64,000 nt of DNA, taken from Streptomyces sp. SA15 (GTDB taxonomy: Bacteria; Actinomycetota; Actinomycetes; Streptomycetales; Streptomycetaceae). Position numbers and translations under genes: made by a program. This document shows positions 1 through 7,695 of the stretch, piece by piece. The notes beneath the pieces are model-generated. The model was not told the origin of the DNA. It saw only the letters and a program-made list of their open reading frames with translations, and searched no databases. The DNA lies in the NCBI RefSeq assembly GCF_002291145.1, contig NZ_NTGE01000094.1, forward strand, positions 45,551 to 109,550, read 5' to 3'. Position 1 is the stretch's first letter; each line of letters starts with the position of its first letter.

Positions 1-155
1 GGCATGCCCGCGTCCCGTTGGAGCTGGCGGTCCATGTGGTCCTCCAGCAGGAGGGAGGCATGGATGTACGAGCGCCAGATGCGCTGTTCCTCGGCGGTGA
101 GCCAGCGGGGCTCCTCACGGATTTTCTCTGCGGGTGCGGATGTGGATGCCTTCAT
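1..155 (-). CDS. MarR-family regulator, N-terminal fragment (cut by window edge)
   Basis: Only the first 51 codons lie in the window. The start is the ATG ending at 155, preceded on the minus strand by a GGAG Shine-Dalgarno. The peptide reads as a typical actinobacterial MarR N-terminus: a short Ala/Ser leader, then RWLTAEEQRIWRSY and a helix rich in Leu, His and Asp (HASLLLEDHMDRQL) that forms the dimer interface in this family. The DNA-binding winged helix would lie outside the window. It is divergent from the DODA-type dioxygenase gene, so it is the likely regulator of that gene; the tandem repeats at 213-271 are candidate binding sites. The family call is good, the ligand is unknown. Confidence 0.75.
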   Translation of the reverse strand, partial: MKASTSAPAEKIREEPRWLTAEEQRIWRSYIHASLLLEDHMDRQLQRDAGM

Positions 156-180
156 GTACTCCACTGTACGAGAGCACTCC

Positions 181-209
181 TTGAATCTTAAACCAATGTG
201 CCGTAAGGT
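181..209 (+). promoter_or_regulatory. Probable housekeeping promoter of the dioxygenase gene
   Basis: TTGAAT at 181-186 and TAAGGT at 204-209 are separated by exactly 17 nt, a good match to the HrdB-type -35/-10 pair. Transcription would start near 216, which places the three-copy repeat at 213-271 just downstream of the start site. Confidence 0.6.
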
Positions 210-212
210 TTA

Positions 213-271
213 CACGCGTCAGCAGCCTTTTGTCTACGCGTCAGTAGCTTAGATCTACGCGCCAGTAGCTT
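213..271. repeat. Three tandem 21-22 bp repeats, candidate MarR operator array
   Basis: The core YACGCGYCAGYAGC occurs starting at about 213, 235 and 256. The steps of 22 and 21 bp are two helical turns. The first copy is slightly degenerate (CACGCGTCAGCAGC). The array lies between the divergent MarR and dioxygenase genes, immediately after the predicted promoter. Regular spacing on one DNA face suggests cooperative repressor binding. That role is inference. Confidence 0.55.
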
Positions 272-310
272 GAGGCTTCAAGCGAGTTTTGGCCGGAAGG
301 AGCCGCCGCC

Positions 311-1099
311 ATGTCAGCAGTCGCCCAGGAGCGCATGCCGGCGCTCTACCTCAGCCACGGCGCCCCACCGCTGGCGGACGACCCGATCTGGCCCGGCGAA
401 CTCGCCGCCTGGTCGGCCGGCCTGCCACGCCCCAAGGCGATCCTCATGGTCTCCGCCCACTGGGAGGAGGCCCCGCTCGCCATCGGTGCCATCGAGACGG
501 TCCCTCTCGTCTACGACTTCTGGGGCTTCCCCGAGCACTACTACAAGGTCACGTACGCGGCCCCTGGCGCCCCCGAACTCGCCGAGTCCGTACGGAAGTT
601 GCTGCGCACTCCGGGCACGCCGGTGCAGAACGTCCCGGACCGTGGCCTCGACCACGGAGCCTACGTCCCGCTGGTCGAGATGTTCCCCGAAGCCGACATT
701 CCGGTCCTGCAGATCTCCATGCCGACCCTCGACCCGGTGCGCCTCATGGAGATCGGCCGCAAGCTGGCGCCGCTGCGCGACGAGGGCGTGCTGATCGTCG
801 GCTCCGGCTTCTTCACCCACAACCTGGCCGCCCTGCGGCACGAGGGAGGGGTGCCGGGCTGGTCGGCCGAGTTCGACGACTGGGGCCGGCGCGCGCTGGA
901 GTCCGCCGACGTGGACGCGCTGCTCGACTTCCTCCGCAAGTCCCCGGCGGGCCGGCTCGCCCACCCGCGCACCGAGCACTTCGCGCCCCTGTTCGTGACG
1001 CTGGGCGCGGCGGACGTTGCCGGCGAGCTGGGGGAACAGAAGTCGGTGATCGACGGGTTCTGGTTCGGGATGGCCAAGCGGTCGGTGCAGTTCGGCTGA
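311..1099 (+). CDS. Class III extradiol dioxygenase, DODA (4,5-DOPA dioxygenase-like) family
   Basis: The 262-residue protein has the expected length for the single-domain LigB/DODA family. Predicted metal ligands are visible: His16 in LSHGAP, His50 in SAHW and His170 in FFTHNL. His115 in LDHGAY is the probable catalytic histidine. The YDFWGFPEHYY stretch is also typical. Relatives open catechol rings using Zn2+ or Fe2+, but many actinobacterial members are orphan enzymes, so the substrate is unknown. The start is ATG 311, with GGAAGGAG 8-9 nt upstream. It stands alone, divergent from the MarR gene, and its leader contains the triple repeat, suggesting it is de-repressed by an aromatic ligand. 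Confidence 0.9.
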   Translation: MSAVAQERMPALYLSHGAPPLADDPIWPGELAAWSAGLPRPKAILMVSAHWEEAPLAIGAIETVPLVYDFWGFPEHYYKVTYAAPGAPELAESVRKLLRTPGTPVQNVPDRGLDHGAYVPLVEMFPEADIPVLQISMPTLDPVRLMEIGRKLAPLRDEGVLIVGSGFFTHNLAALRHEGGVPGWSAEFDDWGRRALESADVDALLDFLRKSPAGRLAHPRTEHFAPLFVTLGAADVAGELGEQKSVIDGFWFGMAKRSVQFG

Positions 1100-1131
1100 C
1101 GGGCTCGATCGGCCGCTGGGGTCTGTTGGCG

Positions 1132-1650
1132 CTAGAGCTCCTTCTCGTACCAGGCCACGTCCCAGTAGCGGCCGAACTTCCGGCCGACCTCCCGGTATGT
1201 CCCCACGTACCGGAAGCCGAAGCGCTCGTGCAGCCGCGTGGACGCCTCGTTCGGCTGCGCGATGCCCGCGTAGGCGCGGTGCAGATCCTCGTCGGCCAGG
1301 GCCTCGAAGAGCGCCTTGTAGAGGAGCGTGCCGATGCCGCGGCGGCCGGCGTGCGGGGCGACGTAGACCGTGGTCTCCACCGAGGTCACGTACGCGGGCT
1401 TCGCGCGGTAAGGGCTGGATGTGACGTAGCCAAGAATCCGCTGAGAGTCCGTGTCCATGGCAACCATCAGGCGGTACGGGCCGTCTTCAGGGTGGGAGAG
1501 CAGCCACGGGCGGCGCTCTTCCGGAGTGAAGACGGCGGTATCGAATGTGATGGGCGTCTCACGTACGTAGTGGTTGTAGAGGTCGGTGAGGGCTTCGAGG
1601 TCACTCTCGACTCCCGGCCTGACCTGCACCTCTGTACGCTCCGACGACAT
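1132..1650 (-). CDS. GNAT N-acetyltransferase, phosphinothricin/methionine-sulfoximine acetyltransferase-like
   Basis: The 172-residue GNAT protein resembles the Pat/Bar family. It opens with RPGVESDLEALTDLYNHYV, has the conserved ETPITFDT segment, the acetyl-CoA loop GRRGIGTLLY (Q/RxxGxG/A type), and ends with HERFGFRYVGTYREVGRKF and DVAWYEKEL, all hallmarks of that family. The start is the ATG at 1650, with an AGGAGG ribosome site 5 nt upstream; the longer open frame to 1791 has no such site. It is divergent from hrdD across about 170 bp. Natural substrates of chromosomal copies are usually amino-acid analogues; the exact substrate is unknown. Confidence 0.85.
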   Translation of the reverse strand: MSSERTEVQVRPGVESDLEALTDLYNHYVRETPITFDTAVFTPEERRPWLLSHPEDGPYRLMVAMDTDSQRILGYVTSSPYRAKPAYVTSVETTVYVAPHAGRRGIGTLLYKALFEALADEDLHRAYAGIAQPNEASTRLHERFGFRYVGTYREVGRKFGRYWDVAWYEKEL

Positions 1651-1710
1651 CACGCCTCCTCGTGTGGCGGCACAGGGTACTGCATGATCAGAAAAATAGT
1701 GGGGTGGGTT

Positions 1711-1738
1711 GGGAATTCTGTCCTGATTCCAGTCGTTG
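1711..1738 (+). promoter_or_regulatory. SigR-type promoter of hrdD
   Basis: GGGAAT at 1711-1716, an 18-nt spacer and GTTG at 1735-1738 match the SigR (thiol-stress ECF sigma factor) consensus GGGAAT-N18-GTTG exactly. hrdD is a known SigR target in S. coelicolor, so context and motif agree. The leader from here to the ATG is about 75 nt. Confidence 0.9.
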
Positions 1739-1822
1739 TTTCCATCAGATGCCGGGCACCCGAGGAGAGTGCCAAGCGTCTTAAGGACCACCCGCTGACC
1801 TCACCATCGCAAGGGAGCACGC

Positions 1823-2824
1823 ATGGCAACCCGTGCCGTCGCCCGTCGTCAGTCCGCCACCACCGGCGAGACGGTCGACGCGGCACGCAGTGTTCGCGCC
1901 CACGCCGGAGAGATCGCCGATCGTGACCTGGTCGGCATGTACCTCGACGAGATCGCGCGCACACCACTGCTCGACGCCGCCAAGGAGGTCGAGCTGTCCC
2001 AGATCATCGAGGCGGGTGTGTTCGCACGACAGATCCTCGACGGATACGAGGAGCCCAAGGCGGACGCCACCCGCGAGGAGCTCGAGGCCCTGGTCGCCGA
2101 AGGCGAGCGGGCCAAGGACATCTTCATCCGCTCCAACCTCCGCCTGGTCGTCGCGGTCGCCCGCCGCTACCCCCGTAGTGGCCTTCCGCTCCTCGACCTG
2201 ATCCAGGAGGGCAACGCCGGTCTGGTGCGCGCGGTCGAGAAGTTCGACTACCGCAAGGGCTTCAAGTTCTCGACGTACGCGACCTGGTGGATCCGCCAGG
2301 CGATCACCCGCTCGATAGCGGACCAGTCGCGCACGATCCGCCTGCCCGTCCACCTGGTGGAGGAGCTGGGCCGGATCCGACGCGTGCAGCGCGAGTTCAA
2401 CCGTGAGCACGGCCGGGACCCGGAGCCCGCGGAGATCGCCGCGGAGCTCGGCTCGAACCCGGAGCGCGTGGTGGACGTCCTGGACTGGGCCCGCGACCCG
2501 GTCTCCCTGAACATGTCGGTGGACGACGAGGGCGAGACCCAGTTCGGCGACCTGCTCGAGGACACCTCCGCTGTCTCGCCGGAGCAGTCCGTCCTGACCC
2601 TCCTGCGCAGCGAGGAGCTGGACGACCTGATCGGCCGCCTCGACCAGCGCACGGCCTCCATCATCAAGATGCGGTACGGCATCGAGGACGGCCGGGAGCG
2701 CACGCTGACCGAGGTCGGCAAGGAGCACGGCCTGACGCGCGAGCGCATCCGCCAGATCGAGAAGCACGCGCTGCTGGAGCTGAAGAAGCTGGCCCGCCAG
2801 ACCGGCTTCGACGCGGCGGCGTGA
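1823..2824 (+). CDS. hrdD: RNA polymerase principal-like (group 2) sigma factor HrdD
   Basis: The 333-residue sigma-70 protein lacks a long region 1.1. Region 1.2 is around residues 33-67 (DLVGMYLDEIART). Region 2 (about 95-170) contains RSNLRLVVAVARRY, the core-binding LIQEGNAGLVRAVEKFDY and the -10 recognition YATWWIRQAITR. Region 3 follows. Region 4 (about 265-328) ends in the helix-turn-helix GKEHGLTRERIRQIEKHA. Length and sequence fit HrdD, a dispensable paralogue of HrdB. The ATG is preceded by AAGGGAG. Upstream lies a perfect SigR promoter, so it should be induced by disulfide stress. It appears monocistronic. Confidence 0.95.
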   Translation: MATRAVARRQSATTGETVDAARSVRAHAGEIADRDLVGMYLDEIARTPLLDAAKEVELSQIIEAGVFARQILDGYEEPKADATREELEALVAEGERAKDIFIRSNLRLVVAVARRYPRSGLPLLDLIQEGNAGLVRAVEKFDYRKGFKFSTYATWWIRQAITRSIADQSRTIRLPVHLVEELGRIRRVQREFNREHGRDPEPAEIAAELGSNPERVVDVLDWARDPVSLNMSVDDEGETQFGDLLEDTSAVSPEQSVLTLLRSEELDDLIGRLDQRTASIIKMRYGIEDGRERTLTEVGKEHGLTRERIRQIEKHALLELKKLARQTGFDAAA

Positions 2825-3262
2825 CGCCTCCCCTTAGTGGGCGGCGTACGCCGGGTGGCGAAAGACAGCGCAAACATGGCGATGACACGCCGCTTCAACC
2901 GACGGGGCCAGGGAACAAGACTTCAGGGGCCGGGAGTTCGGGCCGGGAGAGCATCCCGGATCTCCGATCCCGGACCCTGATCCCAGACCTTGATCCCAGC
3001 CCCCTGACCACTGAGCCAAGTCCCGACGCACTCCCCCCGGCGCCGGGACTCTCCCCGAGCCGGACTTCGGCGCCCTTCCCCCCGGGTGCCGGGGTCCGGC
3101 TCGCCTCTGCCCAGGCCCTGTCGTGCGGGCACGCAGAAGGGCGGGACAGCACGCAGAAAGGCGGGACACCCCGAACCTGAACCCCGGGGTGGCCCGCCGA
3201 AGGGGTGATTCTGTCACATCGTCACAGCGTCGCCGATCGGCCGACGCACGGGGCGCCGCATG
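2825..3262. other. 438-bp intergenic region with short direct repeats
   Basis: This separates hrdD from the convergent WYL regulator gene. Open frames here have no ribosome site or recognisable protein. Visible structure: three to four imperfect copies of a GATCCCAGACC-like 12-13 bp unit around 2959-3002, and two nearly identical 20-bp copies (CACGCAGAAGGGCGGGACAG type) at 3130-3149 and 3150-3169. A GACACCCC/CCGGGGTG inverted sequence around 3163-3191 could form part of a terminator. No RNA gene was recognised. Confidence 0.5.
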
Positions 3263-4228
3263 TCACCCAGCCCCCGCCCGGGCCAACCGCCCACCCAACT
3301 CCCGTACGCTTCGCGCCAGTTCCTCGGGCTCCCGCACCGTGAAGTCGAACCCGAGCATCGCCAAGCGGACCGCGAGCCACTCCACGGAGTCCCCGACGAC
3401 TCCGCGCAGCACACACCCCCCGCCGTCGACCGCTTCCGGCACCCCCATCCACGCCGGCACCCGAGCCGCGACCGCCTCCGCAGCCGCATCGAACGTCACT
3501 GTGAACCCGTACGTCTCCTGCTTCCCGCGCATCGACTGCCGCAGATACTCGGCCGCGCTCCCCGTCGGCAACTCCCGCGGAGCGAACCGCGCCCCGGTCG
3601 CGAACGGCTCGTTCACCCGGTCGACCCGGAACGTGCGCCAGTCGCCCCGATCGAGGTCGTACGCGACGAGATACCACCGCCGCCCGGTCGACACGAGCCG
3701 ATACGGCTCGACCACGCGCCGCGACTCGGCCCCGTCCCTGGCCCGGTAGGCGAACCGCAACCGCTCCCGCCCGGCCACCGTCGAGGCCATCACGGTCAGC
3801 GTCTCGGGCGCGATACTCGCCCCGTCTCCGCTGGTCAGCGGTGTCGTCGCGGCCTGCAGCGTGGCCACGCGGTGTCGCAGCCGGGACGGCAGCACCTGTT
3901 CCAGCTTGGCCAGCGCCCGCACCGACGCCTCGTCCACGCCCTCAAGCGCGTGCCCGGCCCCGGCCCGCAGCCCGACCGCGATCGCCACCGCCTCCTCGTC
4001 GTCGAGCACGAGCGGCGGCATCGCCTTGCCCGCGACCAGCCGGTACCCGCCCTCCGCCCCCTTCGTCGCCTGTACGGGATAGCCCAGCTCACGCAGCCGG
4101 TCTATGTCCCGCCGGACCGTACGGCGCGAGACCCCGAGTCGCTCGGAGAGCTCGCCGCCGGGCCATTCGCGGGGCGTCTGGAGGAGGGAGAGGAGCTGGA
4201 GGAGCCGTGCCGGAGTGTCCGTCGTCAT
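3263..4228 (-). CDS. WYL-domain transcriptional regulator with N-terminal HTH
   Basis: The protein is 321 residues from the chosen ATG at 4228 (peptide MTTDTPARLL). The N-terminal HTH of the DeoR/HTH_11 type is clear: ELSERLGVSRRTVRRDIDRLRELGYPV, followed by a wing with GGYRL. The C-terminal WYL domain starts around residue 130, and the region RRWYLVAYDLDRGDWRTFRVDRV is diagnostic. An in-frame upstream start at 4279 would add 17 residues with no homologous look. The gene is divergent from the DHA2 exporter with about 60 bp between them, so it probably controls that exporter and itself. WYL domains bind nucleic-acid or small ligands; the ligand here is unknown. Confidence 0.9.
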   Translation of the reverse strand: MTTDTPARLLQLLSLLQTPREWPGGELSERLGVSRRTVRRDIDRLRELGYPVQATKGAEGGYRLVAGKAMPPLVLDDEEAVAIAVGLRAGAGHALEGVDEASVRALAKLEQVLPSRLRHRVATLQAATTPLTSGDGASIAPETLTVMASTVAGRERLRFAYRARDGAESRRVVEPYRLVSTGRRWYLVAYDLDRGDWRTFRVDRVNEPFATGARFAPRELPTGSAAEYLRQSMRGKQETYGFTVTFDAAAEAVAARVPAWMGVPEAVDGGGCVLRGVVGDSVEWLAVRLAMLGFDFTVREPEELARSVRELGGRLARAGAG

Positions 4229-4291
4229 GAATCCGAGGATGCCGCAGTAATAGGCCAGGATCTGACCTAGTGAGCCCATAGCTTGGGGAAC

Positions 4292-5815
4292 ATGACCTCC
4301 ACCGAGCCCACCTCCAGTGAGCCTCAGCAGCCCACCGCAGGCGACCGCCGCCGCTGGTTCGCCCTCGCCATCGTGATGACCGCGGCCTTCATGGACCTGG
4401 TCGACGTCACGATCGTCAATATCGCCATCCCGTCGCTCCAGCTGAACGCGGGCGCCTCCGACAGCCAGATCCAGTGGATCACCGCCGGCTACGCGCTAGC
4501 CTTCGCCGCCGGCCTGATCACCGGCGGACGTCTCGGCGACATCCACGGCCGCAAGCGGCTGTTCCTGATCGGCATCGGCGGCTTCACCGTCGCCTCCGCA
4601 CTGTGCGGCTTCGCCGCGAACCCGGAGATGCTGGTCGCCTCGCGCATCCTGCAGGGCGCCATGGCGGCGCTGATGGTGCCGCAGGTCCTGTCGATCGTGC
4701 ACGCCACCTTCCCGGCCCACGAGCGGGGCAAGGTGTTCGGCCTCTTCGGCGCGGTCGTGGGGCTGGGGGCCGTCTCCGGTCCGCTGCTCGGCGCGCTGCT
4801 GACCGAGTGGAACCTGTTCGGCCTGGAGTGGCGGCCCATCTTTCTGATCAACCTGCCGGTCGGCATCCTGGGACTGATCCTGGGCAGCCGCTTCATCACC
4901 GAGTCCAAGGCGCCGAAGGCACTGAAGCTGGACCTCGTCGGGGTCGCCCTGGTCGTCGTCGCCCTGCTGATGCTGCTCTACCCGCTCACGCGCGGCCGCG
5001 AGCTGGACTGGCCGCTGTGGGGGTACGTCTCGATGGCCGGCTCGCTCGTCGTGTTCGCCGCGCTGGTGGCGTACGAGCGGCGCAAGGCGGCACGCGACGG
5101 CTCCCCGCTGATCGAACTGTCCCTGTTCAAGGTGAAGAGCTTCGCGGCCGGTATCGCCGTACAGACGGCCTTCGGTGTCGTGCTGGGCATCTTCTTCCTG
5201 GTGTGGACCCTGTACCTGCAGGTCGGCCTGGGCTGGCGGCCGCTGCGGGCCGGGCTGACCGGCGTGCCCTTCTCGATCGCCGTGTCGCTGGCGGCCGGGC
5301 TGTCGGTGCAACAGCTCGTCCCGCGCTTCGGCCGCAAGGTGCTCCAGGCGGGCGCGCTGGTGATGGCGGTCGGCATCCTGCTCTACCTCTGGGAGGCCGA
5401 GCGGTACGGCCTCGGCATCGCCCCTTGGCAGATGGCGCTGCCGCTGGCCGTGATGGGCCTCGGCATGGGCCTGATCGTCGCCCCGCTGACGGACGCCATC
5501 CTCTCCGAGGTGCCGCGCGAACACTCGGGCTCGGCCTCGGGCCTCCTCAACACGGTGCTGCAGATGGGCAACGCGCTCGGCCTCGGTCTGGTCTCGGTGG
5601 TCTTCTTCGGCGTCATCGACGACAACCTGCGCCCCAGCCAGGTGGGCCCGGCCTTCACCGACGCCTTCCAGTACGCCCTGGGCTGGGTCGCGGCGCTCAT
5701 GACGGCCATCTTCCTGCTGATGTTCGCCCTGCCGAAGCGGCCGGCGCTGCGTGGGGCAGGGGCCGATCCGGAGCTCGGGGCGGAGGCGGAGAAGGAGCCC
5801 GAGTTCGTGTCGTGA
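4292..5815 (+). CDS. MFS drug exporter, DHA2 family (EmrB/QacA type, 14 TM)
   Basis: This is a 507-residue membrane protein. Motif A appears as GGRLGDIHGRKRLFLIG, TM1 carries the DHA2 mark MDLVDVTIVNIAIPSL, and motif C is GAVSGPLLGALL. Fourteen hydrophobic segments fit the DHA2 group of proton-coupled exporters. The start is the ATG at 4292; the upstream TTG at 4283 is not needed. TAGCTT ends 7 nt before the ATG, so the transcript may be leaderless, although GGGGAA is also present. It is divergent from the WYL regulator, a common exporter-regulator pairing. The substrate cannot be read from sequence. Confidence 0.92.
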   Translation: MTSTEPTSSEPQQPTAGDRRRWFALAIVMTAAFMDLVDVTIVNIAIPSLQLNAGASDSQIQWITAGYALAFAAGLITGGRLGDIHGRKRLFLIGIGGFTVASALCGFAANPEMLVASRILQGAMAALMVPQVLSIVHATFPAHERGKVFGLFGAVVGLGAVSGPLLGALLTEWNLFGLEWRPIFLINLPVGILGLILGSRFITESKAPKALKLDLVGVALVVVALLMLLYPLTRGRELDWPLWGYVSMAGSLVVFAALVAYERRKAARDGSPLIELSLFKVKSFAAGIAVQTAFGVVLGIFFLVWTLYLQVGLGWRPLRAGLTGVPFSIAVSLAAGLSVQQLVPRFGRKVLQAGALVMAVGILLYLWEAERYGLGIAPWQMALPLAVMGLGMGLIVAPLTDAILSEVPREHSGSASGLLNTVLQMGNALGLGLVSVVFFGVIDDNLRPSQVGPAFTDAFQYALGWVAALMTAIFLLMFALPKRPALRGAGADPELGAEAEKEPEFVS

Positions 5816-5827
5816 GCTGTACGGCGG

Positions 5828-5857
5828 AAGGGCCCGGCACCTCCGTGCCGGGCCCTT
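5828..5857 (+). terminator. Strong hairpin terminator after the MFS exporter
   Basis: A perfect 13-bp stem (AAGGGCCCGGCAC at 5828-5840 pairing with 5845-5857) encloses a 4-nt loop CTCC. It lies 12 nt after the exporter stop codon. There is no long T-run, as usual in Streptomyces. Confidence 0.85.
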
Positions 5858-5892
5858 CGCGTTACGCCCGGACCCACACGTAAGTCCGTTCA

Positions 5893-5969
5893 TGCCCGAA
5901 TCACGTCCGACCCTGTTTACTTTCCGGAAATCCGGGCGTAGCCTCCCACCGAAACAACAAGTTCGGGCA
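5893..5969 (+). promoter_or_regulatory. fruR promoter and candidate FruR operators
   Basis: GTTTAC (5915-5920) and TAGCCT (5939-5944), 18 nt apart, form a plausible -35/-10 pair. The spacer contains a perfect palindrome TTTCCGGAAA (5921-5930). Flanking this, TGCCCGAA at 5893-5900 and its inverse TTCGGGCA at 5962-5969 form a wide inverted pair. DeoR-type FruR repressors usually bind their own promoter. Which of these elements is the real operator is inference. Confidence 0.5.
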
Positions 5970-5989
5970 CAGGTCGGAGGCGAACGGAC

Positions 5990-6751
5990 ATGTACGCACC
6001 GGAGCGGCAGCAGGAGATCCTCCGGCTCGCCCGTGACGGCGGGCGGGTGGACGTGGTGTCGCTGGCCGAGGAGTTCCAGGTCACGGCGGAGACGATCCGC
6101 CGGGACCTGAAGGCCCTCGACCGCGCCGGCCTCGTCCGCCGGGTGCACGGCGGCGCCATCCCGGCCGGCCGCCTCGACTTCGAGCCGGACCTCGCCGAGC
6201 GCGAGACGACGGCGGCCGACGAGAAGGACCACATCGCCAAGGCGGCCCTCGCGGAACTGCCGACCGAGGGCACGATGGTCCTCGACGCCGGGACGACGGT
6301 CGCCCGCCTGGCCGCCGCCATCCCCCTGGAGGCCTCGCTCACCGTCGTCACGCACAGCCTGCCGATCGCCGCCCGCCTCGCCGACCACCCCGGCATCCAG
6401 CTCCACCTCGTCGGGGGGCGCGTACGGCACCGTACGCGCGCCGCCGTGGACGCCTGGGCGCTGCGGGCATACGGCGAGATCCGAGCCGATGTGCTGTTCG
6501 TGGCGGCCAACGGCTTCTCCGCCGAGCACGGCCTGACCACACCCGACCTCGCCGAGGCCGCCGTGAAGCGCGCGGCACTGGCCGCCGCCCGCCGCGTGGT
6601 GCTGCTCGCCGACTCCTCCAAGCACGGCCAGGAGCACTTCGCCCGCTTCGGCGACCTGAGCGACGTGGACCTGCTGATCACCGACAGCCGGCTGAGCCCC
6701 GAAGACGCCACCGCGATCGAGCGCGGCGGCACGGAAGTAGTGCGCGCATGA
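5990..6751 (+). CDS. fruR: DeoR-family repressor of the fructose operon
   Basis: The 253-residue DeoR protein carries an N-terminal HTH (VVSLAEEFQVTAETIRRDLKAL, about 20-42) followed by the family signature RRVHGGA. The sugar-phosphate sensing DeoRC domain follows, with VLDAGTTVARLA and a C-terminal LLADSSKHG. The ATG at 5990 has GGAGG 9 nt upstream. The stop overlaps the fruK start (ATGA), so it is the first gene of fruR-fruK-fruA. By analogy with S. coelicolor it represses the operon until fructose 1-phosphate accumulates. Confidence 0.92.
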   Translation: MYAPERQQEILRLARDGGRVDVVSLAEEFQVTAETIRRDLKALDRAGLVRRVHGGAIPAGRLDFEPDLAERETTAADEKDHIAKAALAELPTEGTMVLDAGTTVARLAAAIPLEASLTVVTHSLPIAARLADHPGIQLHLVGGRVRHRTRAAVDAWALRAYGEIRADVLFVAANGFSAEHGLTTPDLAEAAVKRAALAAARRVVLLADSSKHGQEHFARFGDLSDVDLLITDSRLSPEDATAIERGGTEVVRA

Positions 6752-7695
6752 TCCTCACCGTCACCCCCAACCCCTCCCTGGACCGCACGTACGAGGTCCC
6801 CTCGCTGGAGCGCGGAGAGGTCATCCGCGCCACCGGCGAGCGCATGGACCCCGGCGGCAAGGGCGTGAACGTCTCGCGCGCCGTCTCGGCCGCCGGACAG
6901 CGCACGGTCGCGGTCCTGCCCCTGGGTGGTGCGCCGGGCGCACTCGTCGCCGATCTGCTCGACGCGCAGGGAATCGAGGTCGCGCCGGTGCCGGTCGCCG
7001 GAGCCACCCGCTCCAACATCGCCCTCGCGGAGTCGGACGGGGTCCTGACGAAGATCAACGCGCCGGGGCCCGAGCTGTCCGCCGCCGAGCAGGAACTCCT
7101 CCTGGAGACGATGCGCGTACAGTCGCGCGACGCCGCCTGGATCGCGTGCTGCGGAAGCCTGCCCCGCGGGCTCACACCGTCGTGGTACGCCGAACTGGTC
7201 GCGCGGGCGCACGCCGCCGGCGCGCGCATCGCGCTCGACACCTCCGGACCCGCGCTCCTCGCGGCCCTGCGCGAGCGGCCCGACGTGGTGAAACCCAATG
7301 CCGAGGAACTCGCGGAGGCCGTCGGACGCCCCCTGTTCACCGTGGGCGACGCCGTGAAGGCGGCCGAGGAGTTGCGCGAGATGGGCGCGCGCGCCGTCCT
7401 CGCGAGCCTGGGCGCCGACGGGCAGCTGCTCGTGGACGACGCGGGCGCCTGGTTCGGCAGCGCGCGCGTGGACGTCGTACGCAGCAATGTGGGCGCCGGC
7501 GACTCCTCGCTCGCCGGCTTCCTGATCGCCGGCGGCAGCGGCCCGGAGGCACTGGCCTCCGCGGTCGCGCACGGCGCGGCGGCCGTACAACTGCCAGGCA
7601 GCGAGATGCCGACGCCGGGCGACCTGGACCCGGCGGCGGTGACCGTCACGGCCGAGGTACCGGCGGACCGCGTACTGAAGGAGCCGGTGTCATGA
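6748..7695 (+). CDS. fruK: 1-phosphofructokinase
   Basis: The 315-residue PfkB-family kinase begins MILTVTPNPSLDRTYEV, the usual 1-phosphofructokinase N-terminus. It contains the substrate motif DPGGKGVNVSRA, the segment KPNAEELAE and the ATP/anion-hole motif NVGAGDSSLAGF near residue 250, whose Asp is the catalytic base. It phosphorylates fructose 1-phosphate, the product of the fructose PTS, to fructose 1,6-bisphosphate. It overlaps fruR by 4 nt (ATGA) and its own stop codon again sits in an ATGA that opens a short frame leading to fruA. Confidence 0.95.
   Translation: MILTVTPNPSLDRTYEVPSLERGEVIRATGERMDPGGKGVNVSRAVSAAGQRTVAVLPLGGAPGALVADLLDAQGIEVAPVPVAGATRSNIALAESDGVLTKINAPGPELSAAEQELLLETMRVQSRDAAWIACCGSLPRGLTPSWYAELVARAHAAGARIALDTSGPALLAALRERPDVVKPNAEELAEAVGRPLFTVGDAVKAAEELREMGARAVLASLGADGQLLVDDAGAWFGSARVDVVRSNVGAGDSSLAGFLIAGGSGPEALASAVAHGAAAVQLPGSEMPTPGDLDPAAVTVTAEVPADRVLKEPVS

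Noticed and set aside
2821..3217. Open frames after hrdD on both strands
   Set aside because: Low-complexity Pro/Ser/Arg peptides over short DNA repeats, no ribosome site, no resemblance to known proteins.
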